Below the pieces are notes generated by a model that searched no databases, was not told where the DNA came from, and saw only the letters and a program-made list of their open reading frames with translations. Shown here one piece after another: positions 7,336 to 14,740 of a stretch of 25,636 nt of DNA. Each line of letters begins with the position of its first letter. Within the stretch, counting starts at the first letter, position 1. The position numbers were made by a program, and so were the translations under genes. Origin of the DNA: Merdiplasma sp045118075 (GTDB lineage Bacteria; Bacillota; Clostridia; Lachnospirales; Lachnospiraceae); assembly GCA_045118075.1 (NCBI GenBank), contig JBGUOI010000043.1, forward strand, positions 1 through 25,636, in the 5' to 3' direction.

Positions 7336-8568
7336 ATGAATAAAAATGAGAACACACTGAACACGGCTCCGTCGTCGGTCCGCACTCACATCGGTTTCTT
7401 CGGCCGGATGAATGCCGGGAAATCATCGCTGATCAATGCGCTTACGAAGCAGGAAGTCTCGATCGTCTCCCCTCAGCCGGGCACGACCACGGATGTAGTC
7501 CGCAAGCCGATGGAGATTCACGGGATCGGTCCGTGCATACTGGTGGATACAGCCGGGTTTGATGACTCCGGCTCACTCGGAGAAAAACGTGCGCAGGCGG
7601 CCAGAAAAGCCTCCATGAGCACGGACATGGCCGTTGTCGTCCTCTCCGGAGAGGAGACACCGGATGAATGGGCAATGGAAAAGAAGTGGCTGGAAGATTT
7701 TGAAAAAGACCGTATTCCCGTGATCGTAGTCCTGACAGCGTCTGACCGGCGGGTAGACGACGAAAACGAAAAGATCCTGGGACTGATCAGCCAAAGACTC
7801 GGCAGGGAGGCGGTTACGGTCAGCTCTGTCACGGGCAGGGGGATCGAAGATCTTAAGAACGCCCTGATAACGGCGGCTCAGAAGGCATCAGCGCTCATTC
7901 CGGAGCGCATGATCCTGGGAGACCTCGTGAAGGAGAAGGATACCGTACTGCTGGTCATGCCGCAGGATCCCCAGGCTCCCGAAGGAAGACTGATCCTTCC
8001 GGAGGTCCAGACCATCCGCGAGACGCTGGACCGGCACTGCATCGCCATGTGTGTCCAGCCCGGTGAGATGGAAGATGCTCTTTCGATGCTTAAATCCCCG
8101 CCGGCATTGGTGGTCTGCGATTCGCAGGTCTTTGACTATGTCAGCGAAAGATGCCCGGCCGGAAGCTCTCTGACATCCTTCTCCGTCCTTTTTGCGGCGT
8201 GGAAAGGAGATATCGGTTACTACACCAGGAGCGTTAGAAAGATCGATACACTGACGGAGAATTCCAAAGTCCTCATCGCCGAGTGCTGCACGCATGCGCC
8301 GATGGATGAAGATATCGGCAGGGTGAAGATCCCCGCCCTTCTGCGGAAGAAGGCCGGCAAAGGCCTTCAGGTGGATGTGACGGCGGGCGCGGATTTTCCG
8401 GAAGACCTGGCTTCCTATGACCTCGTTATACAGTGCGGCGCCTGCATGTTCAACCGACGGTACGTATGCGCGAGGATCGACAAGGCTAAGGAAGCTGGTG
8501 TGCCGATGACGAATTACGGGATCACGATCGCTTACCTGAAAGGGATCCTGGACAAAGTGGATTATTGA
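7336..8568 (+). CDS. hydF: [FeFe]-hydrogenase H-cluster maturation GTPase HydF
   Basis: HydF is the scaffold on which the 2Fe subcluster of the H-cluster is assembled before transfer to the hydrogenase. The 410 residues match the family length. The GTPase domain has P-loop GRMNAGKSS (23-31), a GTTTD switch I (49-53) and DTAGFDD (71-77). The usual NKxD motif reads TASD (134-137), so only the Asp is kept. The C-terminal cluster-binding domain has CTH (Cys318, His320) and QCGAC (Cys367, Cys370), where many HydF proteins have HCGGC. AGGAG precedes the ATG, 15 bases after the ABC ATPase gene. HydE is encoded two genes later; HydG is not in this window. Confidence 0.93.
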   Translation: MNKNENTLNTAPSSVRTHIGFFGRMNAGKSSLINALTKQEVSIVSPQPGTTTDVVRKPMEIHGIGPCILVDTAGFDDSGSLGEKRAQAARKASMSTDMAVVVLSGEETPDEWAMEKKWLEDFEKDRIPVIVVLTASDRRVDDENEKILGLISQRLGREAVTVSSVTGRGIEDLKNALITAAQKASALIPERMILGDLVKEKDTVLLVMPQDPQAPEGRLILPEVQTIRETLDRHCIAMCVQPGEMEDALSMLKSPPALVVCDSQVFDYVSERCPAGSSLTSFSVLFAAWKGDIGYYTRSVRKIDTLTENSKVLIAECCTHAPMDEDIGRVKIPALLRKKAGKGLQVDVTAGADFPEDLASYDLVIQCGACMFNRRYVCARIDKAKEAGVPMTNYGITIAYLKGILDKVDY

Positions 8569-8621
8569 TAAGGCGGATGTCGTCAGATGCGCGCACCGCG
8601 TACGGAAGTGGAGGAATAACG

Positions 8622-8882
8622 ATGGCACAGGAAACGGAAAACAGCAGGATCGCGGTACTGGCGATCGTCGTGGAGGAACAGGAGAGCGCGGTTAAGATCA
8701 ATGAACTGCTGCATGAATACGGCCGCTATATCATCGGGCGGATGGGGATCCCCTATCCGGCAAGAGGCATGTCGCTGATCAGTGTGGCGATCGATGCTCC
8801 GGCGGACGCGATCAGTGCGCTGACCGGGAAGCTGGGGAAGATCGAGGGTGTGACAGTCAGGACCGCTTACTCGAAAGTGTGA
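8622..8882 (+). CDS. TM1266-family iron-only hydrogenase system regulator (putative)
   Basis: A small protein of 86 residues with an ACT-like alternation: RIAVLAIVVEEQESAVKINELLHEYG, then IIGRMGIPYPARGMSLISVAIDAP, then KLGKIEGVTVRTAYSKV. This matches the TM1266 family, found beside [FeFe]-hydrogenase maturation genes and annotated as a putative regulator with a NikR C-domain-like fold. No DNA-binding domain is seen, so direct repression is doubtful; it may sense a ligand or act on the maturases. The ATG at 8622 follows GGAGG at good spacing. An in-frame upstream ATG at 8565 overlaps the hydF stop and is poorly placed. The position between hydF and hydE supports the assignment. Confidence 0.85.
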   Translation: MAQETENSRIAVLAIVVEEQESAVKINELLHEYGRYIIGRMGIPYPARGMSLISVAIDAPADAISALTGKLGKIEGVTVRTAYSKV

Positions 8883-8904
8883 AAAAGTTTTTGAGGATCA
8901 GGCA

Positions 8905-9975
8905 ATGAAGATGGAAGAAACAAAACAGCTGATCGATACTCTTTTTGAAAAAGCCGACCTGGAAAGCAAACAGCTGGAAGCACTCATCGATTCGAGAAAC
9001 GATGAAGCAGCTTCGTACCTGTTTGAGAAAGCCAGGGTGCGCCGACAGGAAAACTACGGGAACAAGGTCTTTCTGCGCGGACTGATCGAGTTTACGAACT
9101 TCTGCCGCAACAACTGCTACTACTGCGGCATCCGAAGCGGAAACAGAGGATGTGAGCGCTACCGGCTCAGCGCGGATGAGATCGCACAGTGTGCGGACCG
9201 CGGATATGAACTCGGTTTTCGGACCTTCGTCCTGCAGGGCGGAGAAGATCTGTGGTATACGGACGAAATGATCGCCGGCATCGTCATGCGTCTTAAAGAG
9301 GCTCATCCTGACTGCGCCGTGACGCTCTCGATCGGTGAGAGAAAGAAGGAGACCTACAGGCTGTGGTATGAGGCAGGTGCTGACCGGTACCTGCTGCGGC
9401 ATGAGACTGCCGATAAAGAGCACTATGAAAAACTGCACCCGTCTTCCATGAGCTTTGAGAACCGGATGCGGTGCCTGTATGACCTCAAAGAGATCGGTTT
9501 TCAGACCGGTGCCGGGATGATGCTGGAATCCCCGTTCCAGACGACAGCTCATATCGTGAAGGACCTCCGGTTTATGCAGGACTTAAAGCCGGAGATGATC
9601 GGCATCGGACCGTTCATCCCGCATAAGGATACTCCCTTCCGGGACCGGAAAGCCGGGAGTGCTCAGCTGACGCTCTTCATGCTCGGCATCCTGCGCCTGA
9701 TGTTCCCGGAAGCGCTCATTCCCGCAACGACGGCTCTCGGAACGGTGGACGGCCGGGGACGTGAGAAGGGAATAGAAGCCGGGGCGAATGTGGTGATGCC
9801 TAACCTGTCGCCGGCAGGTGTGAGAGAAAAATACCTGCTTTACGACGGAAAGATCTGTACCGGTGACGAGGCGGCCGTGTGCATCGACTGCATGAAAAGA
9901 CGAATCGCCTCTGTCGGATGCGAAGCGGTGGTCGCCAGGGGAGATGCGAAAGGGTTCCCGGTGAGAGAGGCTTAA
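8905..9975 (+). CDS. hydE: [FeFe]-hydrogenase maturase HydE (radical SAM)
   Basis: A radical S-adenosylmethionine enzyme that acts on the iron-cysteine synthon made by HydG during assembly of the diiron subcluster. The 356 residues match the family. The SAM cluster motif CRNNCYYC (Cys67, Cys71, Cys74) is CX3CX2C. It is preceded by VFLRGLIEFTNF and followed by the GGED segment of the barrel. The GIGPFIPHKDTPF and MPNLSPAGVREKY stretches are characteristic of HydE. The ATG at 8905 has GAGGAT upstream. It is the last gene of the long operon: a new promoter lies 38 bases after its stop. No clear terminator is visible after it, so read-through into the hydrogenase genes is possible. Confidence 0.95.
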   Translation: MKMEETKQLIDTLFEKADLESKQLEALIDSRNDEAASYLFEKARVRRQENYGNKVFLRGLIEFTNFCRNNCYYCGIRSGNRGCERYRLSADEIAQCADRGYELGFRTFVLQGGEDLWYTDEMIAGIVMRLKEAHPDCAVTLSIGERKKETYRLWYEAGADRYLLRHETADKEHYEKLHPSSMSFENRMRCLYDLKEIGFQTGAGMMLESPFQTTAHIVKDLRFMQDLKPEMIGIGPFIPHKDTPFRDRKAGSAQLTLFMLGILRLMFPEALIPATTALGTVDGRGREKGIEAGANVVMPNLSPAGVREKYLLYDGKICTGDEAAVCIDCMKRRIASVGCEAVVARGDAKGFPVREA

Positions 9976-10012
9976 ACCGTTCTTATACAGGCCGCGCGGG
10001 AGTGATAATACC

Positions 10013-10042
10013 TTGACAAAGAAGAGCCGATTCTTGTATACT
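10013..10042 (+). promoter_or_regulatory. SigA-type promoter of the hydrogenase structural operon
   Basis: TTGACA (10013-10018) and TATACT (10037-10042) are separated by 18 bases. Transcription should start near 10049, giving a leader of about 55 bases before the NuoE-like start codon. It gives the structural genes expression independent of the maturase operon. Confidence 0.75.
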
Positions 10043-10103
10043 TTCTATACCTATGAGTGCTGATAGAAATATATTGTCAGACAAATTGTACAAGGAGGAT
10101 ATT

Positions 10104-10592
10104 ATGGCTCGTCTAAGTGAAACAGCTGTCGCAAAGATCAATGAAATTTGCGACAGGTACGCCGACGAACGAACTCCTCTGATGATGATCCTCAGTGACA
10201 TCCAGAAGGAGTACGGCTACATTCCGCTTGAAGTTCAGCAGATCGTTTCTGAAAGAACCGGCGCCAGCGTAGCAGAGATTTATGGTGTGGTGACATTCTA
10301 CTCATTCTTCTCCCTTAAACCCAAGGGAAAATTCGTGGTAGGCTGCTGCCTGGGAACCGCCTGTTATGTAAAAGGCGCCCAGCAGGTCATCGACAAATTC
10401 TCTGAAATCCTGGGCATTGGTCCCGGCGAGACGACCGAAGACGGAATGTTTACGATCGATGCACTCCGCTGCATCGGCGCATGCGGTATCGCCCCTGCGG
10501 TATCCATCAACGGCAAGGTCTATCCCAAGGTCGCTGTCAACAGCGTTCCGAAGATCGTTGAAGAACTTCGAAAGGAAGGAGGCGCTGCGTAA
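10104..10592 (+). CDS. NuoE-like [2Fe-2S] subunit of the hydrogenase complex (HydC/HndA type)
   Basis: A 162-residue thioredoxin-fold ferredoxin subunit, predicted to pass electrons within a soluble multimeric hydrogenase. The four [2Fe-2S] ligands are visible: Cys82 and Cys87 (CX4C) in GCCLGTACYV, and Cys123 and Cys127 (CX3C) in RCIGACGIAP. The start at 10104 follows ACAAGGAGG. An in-frame ATG at 10053 sits at the expected transcription start, has no ribosome binding site and is rejected. The stop codon shares one base with the next start (TAATG), which implies translational coupling and fixed stoichiometry with the NuoF-like subunit. Confidence 0.93.
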   Translation: MARLSETAVAKINEICDRYADERTPLMMILSDIQKEYGYIPLEVQQIVSERTGASVAEIYGVVTFYSFFSLKPKGKFVVGCCLGTACYVKGAQQVIDKFSEILGIGPGETTEDGMFTIDALRCIGACGIAPAVSINGKVYPKVAVNSVPKIVEELRKEGGAA

Positions 10593-12457
10593 TGATCAAG
10601 AGTTTTGAAGAACTGGCTCAGAAACAGGCGGCATGTACCTCCTGCCTGGAGGCAAAATTTAAAGGTGAAACCGGAAAACGCGCTGTCATGCTCTGCGGCG
10701 GTACCGGATGTCTTTCCTCCAATTCCGCGGAGATCAGGGAAAAATTCGTGCAGATCATCGAGGAAAAGGGTCTGTCTGACAAGATTACCGTCAATCAGGT
10801 AGGCTGCTTCGGTTTCTGCTCCCAGGGACCGTTTGTCAAGATCTATCCCGAAAATACTCTGTACCGCATGGTCAGCCTGGACGATGTTGAAGAGATCGTC
10901 GAAAAAGACCTGGTCGGCGGAGAGATCGTTGACCGCCTTCTGTATGTCGATCCCGCCACACAGGAAAAGGTAGCAAGCCAGGAAGACATCACATTCTACA
11001 AAAAGCAGGTCCGTATCGCACTTCACGGCTGCGGACGCATCAATCCCGAGGATATTGACGAAGCCCTCGGCTCAGGTGCATTTGAAGGCCTTGCAAAAGC
11101 CCTTAAGATGGACCGCGCGGATGTAATCAAGGAAATCCTTGACTCCGGTCTTCGCGGACGCGGCGGCGGCGGATTCCCCACCGGACGCAAATGGCAGTTT
11201 GCCTATGCTCAGCCGGACGGCGAAAAATATGTCGTCTGCAACGGTGACGAAGGTGACCCGGGTGCATTCATGGATCGTTCCATCCTTGAAGGTAATCCCC
11301 TGGCAGTCATCGAAGGTATGGTCATTGCCGGTTATGCGATCGGCGCTCAGAACGGTTACTTCTATGTCCGTGCCGAGTATCCCATCGCTGTGAACCGTCT
11401 GCGCATCGCCATCAGACAGGCTGAAGAGATCGGCCTTCTCGGCGATAACATCCTGGGAACGGATTTCTCATTCCGCTGCCATATCCGCCTCGGCGCCGGC
11501 GCTTTCGTCTGCGGTGAGGAGACAGCCCTGCTGAACTCCATCCAGGGCCAGCGCGGTATGCCGCGTCCCCGTCCGCCTTTCCCGGCGGTCAAAGGTCTGT
11601 GGGACTGCCCGACCATCGTCAACAACGTCGAAACACTTGCCTGCGTACCGTGGATCATGAGAAACGGCGCTGCGGAATTCGCAAAATACGGAACCGAGCG
11701 CTCCAAGGGCACCAAGGTGTTCGCACTGGGCGGCAAGGTCAACAACGTCGGCCTTGTGGAAGTTCCGATGGGAACCACGCTGCGTGAGCTGATCTATGAT
11801 ATCGGCGGCGGCATCCCCAACGGCAAGAAGTTCAAAGCCATCCAGACCGGCGGACCGTCCGGCGGATGTCTTACCGAGAAAGACCTGGATGCCGAGATCG
11901 ACTTCGACAACCTGGTCGCCAAAGGTTCCATGATGGGTTCCGGCGGAGCCATCGTCATGGACGAAGACAACTGCATGGTTGACGTGGCCAAGTTCTACAT
12001 GGATTTCATCTGCGATGAGTCCTGCGGTAAGTGCTCACCCTGCCGTATCGGTACCAAGCGTATCCTTGAGTATCTGACAAAGATCTGCGACGGCAAGGGC
12101 ACCATGGAAGATTTCGATCAGCTCGAACAGCTGGCGACTACCATCAAGACCGGTTCTCTTTGCGCTCTGGGCCAGACGGCGGCTAACCCCATCGTCTCCA
12201 CCATGAAGCAGTTCAAGGACGAGTACATCGCTCATATCGTGGATAAGAAATGTCCGGCAAAGGTCTGCAAGAACCTGATGAGCTACCACATCAATACGGA
12301 TATCTGCAAGAAGTGCTCGCTCTGCCAGCGTCAGTGCCCGGTCGGTGCGATCTCCGGCCAGGTCAAGGTCGGCCCGTTCGTTATCGACCAGGAGAAGTGC
12401 ATCAAGTGCGGCATGTGCATGTCCTCTTGTAAGTTCCACGCTATCGAGAAGATATAA
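10592..12457 (+). CDS. NuoF-like NAD(P)H/FMN subunit of the hydrogenase complex (HydB/HndC type)
   Basis: The 621-residue nucleotide- and flavin-binding subunit, where NAD(H) electrons enter or leave in bifurcating hydrogenases. Domains in order are: an N-terminal thioredoxin-like [2Fe-2S] domain (Cys35, Cys40, Cys72, Cys76); the NuoF core with GRGGGGFPTGRKW (about 189-201) and CNGDEGDPGAFMDR for NADH and FMN; an SLBB domain; a [4Fe-4S] site ESCGKCSPCRIG (about 477-488); and a C-terminal 2[4Fe-4S] ferredoxin domain (CKKCSLCQRQC and CIKCGMCMSSC). The N-terminal and C-terminal additions to plain NuoF are typical of the HydB/HndC group. Bifurcation, the simultaneous use of ferredoxin and NAD(P)H, is inferred from this architecture. 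Confidence 0.95.
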   Translation: MIKSFEELAQKQAACTSCLEAKFKGETGKRAVMLCGGTGCLSSNSAEIREKFVQIIEEKGLSDKITVNQVGCFGFCSQGPFVKIYPENTLYRMVSLDDVEEIVEKDLVGGEIVDRLLYVDPATQEKVASQEDITFYKKQVRIALHGCGRINPEDIDEALGSGAFEGLAKALKMDRADVIKEILDSGLRGRGGGGFPTGRKWQFAYAQPDGEKYVVCNGDEGDPGAFMDRSILEGNPLAVIEGMVIAGYAIGAQNGYFYVRAEYPIAVNRLRIAIRQAEEIGLLGDNILGTDFSFRCHIRLGAGAFVCGEETALLNSIQGQRGMPRPRPPFPAVKGLWDCPTIVNNVETLACVPWIMRNGAAEFAKYGTERSKGTKVFALGGKVNNVGLVEVPMGTTLRELIYDIGGGIPNGKKFKAIQTGGPSGGCLTEKDLDAEIDFDNLVAKGSMMGSGGAIVMDEDNCMVDVAKFYMDFICDESCGKCSPCRIGTKRILEYLTKICDGKGTMEDFDQLEQLATTIKTGSLCALGQTAANPIVSTMKQFKDEYIAHIVDKKCPAKVCKNLMSYHINTDICKKCSLCQRQCPVGAISGQVKVGPFVIDQEKCIKCGMCMSSCKFHAIEKI

Positions 12458-12470
12458 GGGAGGCTTTAGA

Positions 12471-14240
12471 ATGTCAAAAGTGAATATTAAAATCGAAGGA
12501 ATCCCTTATCAGGTCGACGAGGGTCTGACGATTCTTGAAGCTGCCCGTCAGTGCGGCTATGAGATTCCTTCTCTGTGCGCTTTTAACCACGGCGAATGCA
12601 ACCGCGGTTCATGCCGTGTCTGTCTTGTGGAAGCTACCGGTGCCCGCGGCCTGGTTGCATCCTGCGTATACCCTGTGAATGAAGGCATGGAGATCACCAT
12701 CTCCTCCCCGAAGGCTGTGGCGGCCCGCCGCGCTTCAGTGGAACTGCTTCTTTCCAATCATTCCATGTACTGCCAGCAGTGCGACAAGAACGGAAAGTGC
12801 GAACTTCTTCATGTCGCCGAAGTGACCGGCGCCAGAGAGCATATGTTTGAAGGATCCAAGACACCGACATATTATGACGATGTCAATCCTTCCATCGTCC
12901 GCGACACTTCCAAGTGTATCCTGTGCGGACGCTGCGTCGCCCGCTGCGCGAATGCGCACGGCAACGGCGTACTGGGCTTCGAGAACCGCGGCTTCAATGC
13001 CATGATCGCTCCCGCCCAGAACCGCAACTTCTCCGACTCTCCGTGTATCCTGTGCGGACAGTGCGTCAGCGTATGTCCCACCGGTGCCCTTATGGAGAAA
13101 TCCGAGATCGCCAAGGTCGACGAAGCGTTTGCCCAGGGCAAATATGTGGTCGTCCAGACAGCTCCGGCAGTCCGTGCTTCCCTCGGTGAAGAATTCGGCA
13201 TGAAGATCGGAACACCCGTGACCGGCAAGATGGCAGCTGCCCTCCGCCGTCTGGGCTTCAAGAAAGTCTTCGATACCAACTACGGCGCAGACCTGACCAT
13301 CATGGAAGAGGCCAACGAACTGCTCGGCCGCATCAAGAACGGCGGAGTCCTTCCGATGATCACTTCCTGCTCACCGGGCTGGATCAATTATGCTGAGTAT
13401 TATTACGGCGATCAGCTTGATCACCTTTCCAGCTGCAAATCCCCGCACGAGATGCAGGGTGCCATCATCAAGCATTACTATGCTGAGAAGATCGGCGTGA
13501 AGCCGGAAGATATGTTTGTTGTCTCCATCATGCCCTGTACCGCCAAGAAGTTCGAGAAAGAACGTGAACAGCTGGTCACCAGAGGCCTGAAGGATGTCGA
13601 CGCCGTTCTCACCACCAGAGAGCTCGGCAGACTGATCAAGAGAAGCGGCATCAACTTCGCGAAGCTTCCGGATGAAGAGTTCGATATGGACATCATCGGC
13701 GATTACACCGGTGCGGGCGTCATCTTCGGCGTCACCGGCGGTGTTATGGAAGCGGCTCTTCGTACCGCTTACTTTGCCCTTACCGGCAAGGAGCACGAGG
13801 CCATCAAGTTTGAAGCTGTCCGCGGCTTTGACGGCATCAAGGAAGCCAGCATCGACATCAACGGCACGGTCGTTAACGTGGCTGTGGCTCACGGCATGAA
13901 GAATGCCAAGGTCCTGCTTGACCAGATCCGTGCAGGTGAGAGCAAATATCACTTCATCGAAGTCATGGGCTGCCCGGGCGGCTGCATCAACGGCGGCGGT
14001 CAGTCCTACGTCCGTGAGTGCTTCCTTCCGAACGAAGACCTTGACATCATGGATACCTACAAGGAGAAACGTGCACAGGCACTGTACTCTGAGGATGAGC
14101 GCCAGGTGCTGCGTCAGTCCCACAACAATCCGCAGATGAAGGCGATCTACGCTGAGTTCCTCGGCGAGCCGAATTCTCATCTGGCACATGAACTGCTTCA
14201 TACCAGCTATGCTGCAAGGGAGCCGTTCAACGAGATCTGA
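12471..14240 (+). CDS. [FeFe]-hydrogenase catalytic subunit (HydA/HndD type)
   Basis: The 589-residue enzyme that interconverts protons and H2 at the H-cluster. Ligands in order are: N-terminal [2Fe-2S] (Cys36, Cys48, Cys51, Cys65); a His-ligated [4Fe-4S] (His97, Cys101, Cys104, Cys110); two ferredoxin-type clusters (Cys149/152/155/159 and Cys192/195/198/202); then the H-cluster motifs TSCSPGW (298-304), MPCTAKK (Cys356) and EVMGCPGGCINGGGQ (Cys501, Cys505). A small-subunit-like tail follows. The L1 motif has Ser where many family members have a second Cys. The ATG at 12471 follows AAGGGAGG; an in-frame upstream start at 12345 would lie inside the previous gene in another frame. It is the last gene of the operon. 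Confidence 0.95.
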   Translation: MSKVNIKIEGIPYQVDEGLTILEAARQCGYEIPSLCAFNHGECNRGSCRVCLVEATGARGLVASCVYPVNEGMEITISSPKAVAARRASVELLLSNHSMYCQQCDKNGKCELLHVAEVTGAREHMFEGSKTPTYYDDVNPSIVRDTSKCILCGRCVARCANAHGNGVLGFENRGFNAMIAPAQNRNFSDSPCILCGQCVSVCPTGALMEKSEIAKVDEAFAQGKYVVVQTAPAVRASLGEEFGMKIGTPVTGKMAAALRRLGFKKVFDTNYGADLTIMEEANELLGRIKNGGVLPMITSCSPGWINYAEYYYGDQLDHLSSCKSPHEMQGAIIKHYYAEKIGVKPEDMFVVSIMPCTAKKFEKEREQLVTRGLKDVDAVLTTRELGRLIKRSGINFAKLPDEEFDMDIIGDYTGAGVIFGVTGGVMEAALRTAYFALTGKEHEAIKFEAVRGFDGIKEASIDINGTVVNVAVAHGMKNAKVLLDQIRAGESKYHFIEVMGCPGGCINGGGQSYVRECFLPNEDLDIMDTYKEKRAQALYSEDERQVLRQSHNNPQMKAIYAEFLGEPNSHLAHELLHTSYAAREPFNEI

Positions 14241-14251
14241 ATTTGATAACA

Positions 14252-14279
14252 GGGGACACTCCTCTATAGGAGTGTCCTC
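14252..14279. repeat. Perfect 10-bp inverted repeat downstream of the hydrogenase gene
   Basis: Bases 14254-14263 pair perfectly with 14268-14277 around a CTAT loop, 13 bases after the hydrogenase stop. There is no T tract after the stem (TCGAATGG follows), so it is not a classical intrinsic terminator. It may protect the 3' end of the mRNA, or act with the larger palindromes just downstream. Confidence 0.7.
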
Positions 14280-14291
14280 GAATGGATCGTT

Positions 14292-14401
14292 AAAGAACAA
14301 CAAAGAACAAATTCAAGGATCTTAAGCTATTTGCCGCATTTGAAAATGCTGCGGCATAAGCTGAAGATCCTTTTGGATTTGTCCTTTGTTGTTTCTTCTT
14401 T
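14292..14401. repeat. Long imperfect AT-rich inverted repeat (about 110 bases)
   Basis: The left arm from 14292 (AAAGAA, CAACAAAG, ACAAAT, GGATCTT, TGCCGCA in order) is matched by the right arm ending near 14401 (TGCGGCA, AAGATCC, ATTTGT, CTTTGTTG, TTCTTT in order), with small bulges. The whole block can fold into one long hairpin with an apex around GCATTTGAAAATGC. No convincing protein is encoded. It could be a decayed miniature transposable element, or part of a long 3' structure of the hydrogenase transcript. The 79 bases between it and the next element (14402-14480) hold a short CCCT/AGGG hairpin and a TGACAGGGAG copy whose complement recurs at 14635-14644. Confidence 0.65.
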
Positions 14402-14480
14402 GCAAATAATGAGGACTGCCCTCTGTGACAGGGAGATGACTGGGGACAAGTCCTTTGTGAAAAGTTTACTGAATAAAAGT

Positions 14481-14611
14481 ATTACCCTGTTCCAACGGGG
14501 ACGTTACCGCAGCGCCGGTACTTGGCAAGAGCTTTAGCTCGAGCCTTACGTACCGCTGCGCGAGGTAAGAGCGAGAGCGTTCCCCGTGGAACAGGGTAAT
14601 ATTTTTTTTTT
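14481..14611 (+). repeat. Palindromic element copy 1: terminator stem carrying an 89-base conserved core
   Basis: The outer arms ATTACCCTGTTCCA (14481-14494) and TGGAACAGGGTAAT (14587-14600) are perfect complements, followed by ten T (14602-14611), so this is a strong terminator for plus-strand transcription. The loop holds a structured core (14497-14585). Its helices include TTACC/GGTAA (14504-14508 with 14564-14568), GGTAC/GTACC (14517-14521 with 14550-14554) and a GAGC/GCTC apical hairpin (14529-14540). The same core recurs at 18936-19023 (inverted) and 19222-19307. Bases 14612-14686, between this element and the next promoter, hold nothing else I can support. Confidence 0.85.
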
Positions 14612-14686
14612 AATCTTTTTAAGCTTAAGGACAGCTCCCTGTCATCGAAAAGATTGCGGTAAATAAGTATGTCAGGCAAAAAGACC

Positions 14687-14715
14687 TTGATTAAAATCGG
14701 GCAATTGACTATACT
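14687..14715 (+). promoter_or_regulatory. SigA-type promoter of the indolepyruvate oxidoreductase operon
   Basis: TTGATT (14687-14692) and TATACT (14710-14715) are separated by 17 bases, so transcription would start about 20 bases before the IorA start codon. The same hexamer pair with the same spacing recurs in front of the symporter gene (21129-21157). Confidence 0.65.
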
Positions 14716-14740
14716 TTTTACTTAGTGAGGAGGTCTGACA

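Noticed and set aside
10049..10103. Possible Rex operator (TTGT and ACAA words) in the hydrogenase leader
   Set aside because: TTGTCAGACAA and TTGTACAA occur, but neither matches the spacing and flanks of the known Rex site well enough. A redox operator is plausible for this operon but is not supported by this sequence alone.
12345..12470. Upstream extension of the hydrogenase catalytic gene
   Set aside because: It lies inside the NuoF-like ferredoxin domain in another frame and is Arg/Ser-rich. The ATG at 12471 has AAGGGAGG at proper spacing and starts the expected [2Fe-2S] domain.
13371..14303. 310-codon minus-strand open frame
   Set aside because: It overlaps the H-cluster domain of the hydrogenase gene on the other strand and has no plausible start signal or domain.
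14331..14679. Short open frames on both strands in the gap after the hydrogenase operon
   Set aside because: They cross inverted repeats and the terminator element, have no ribosome binding sites and show no protein-like pattern.
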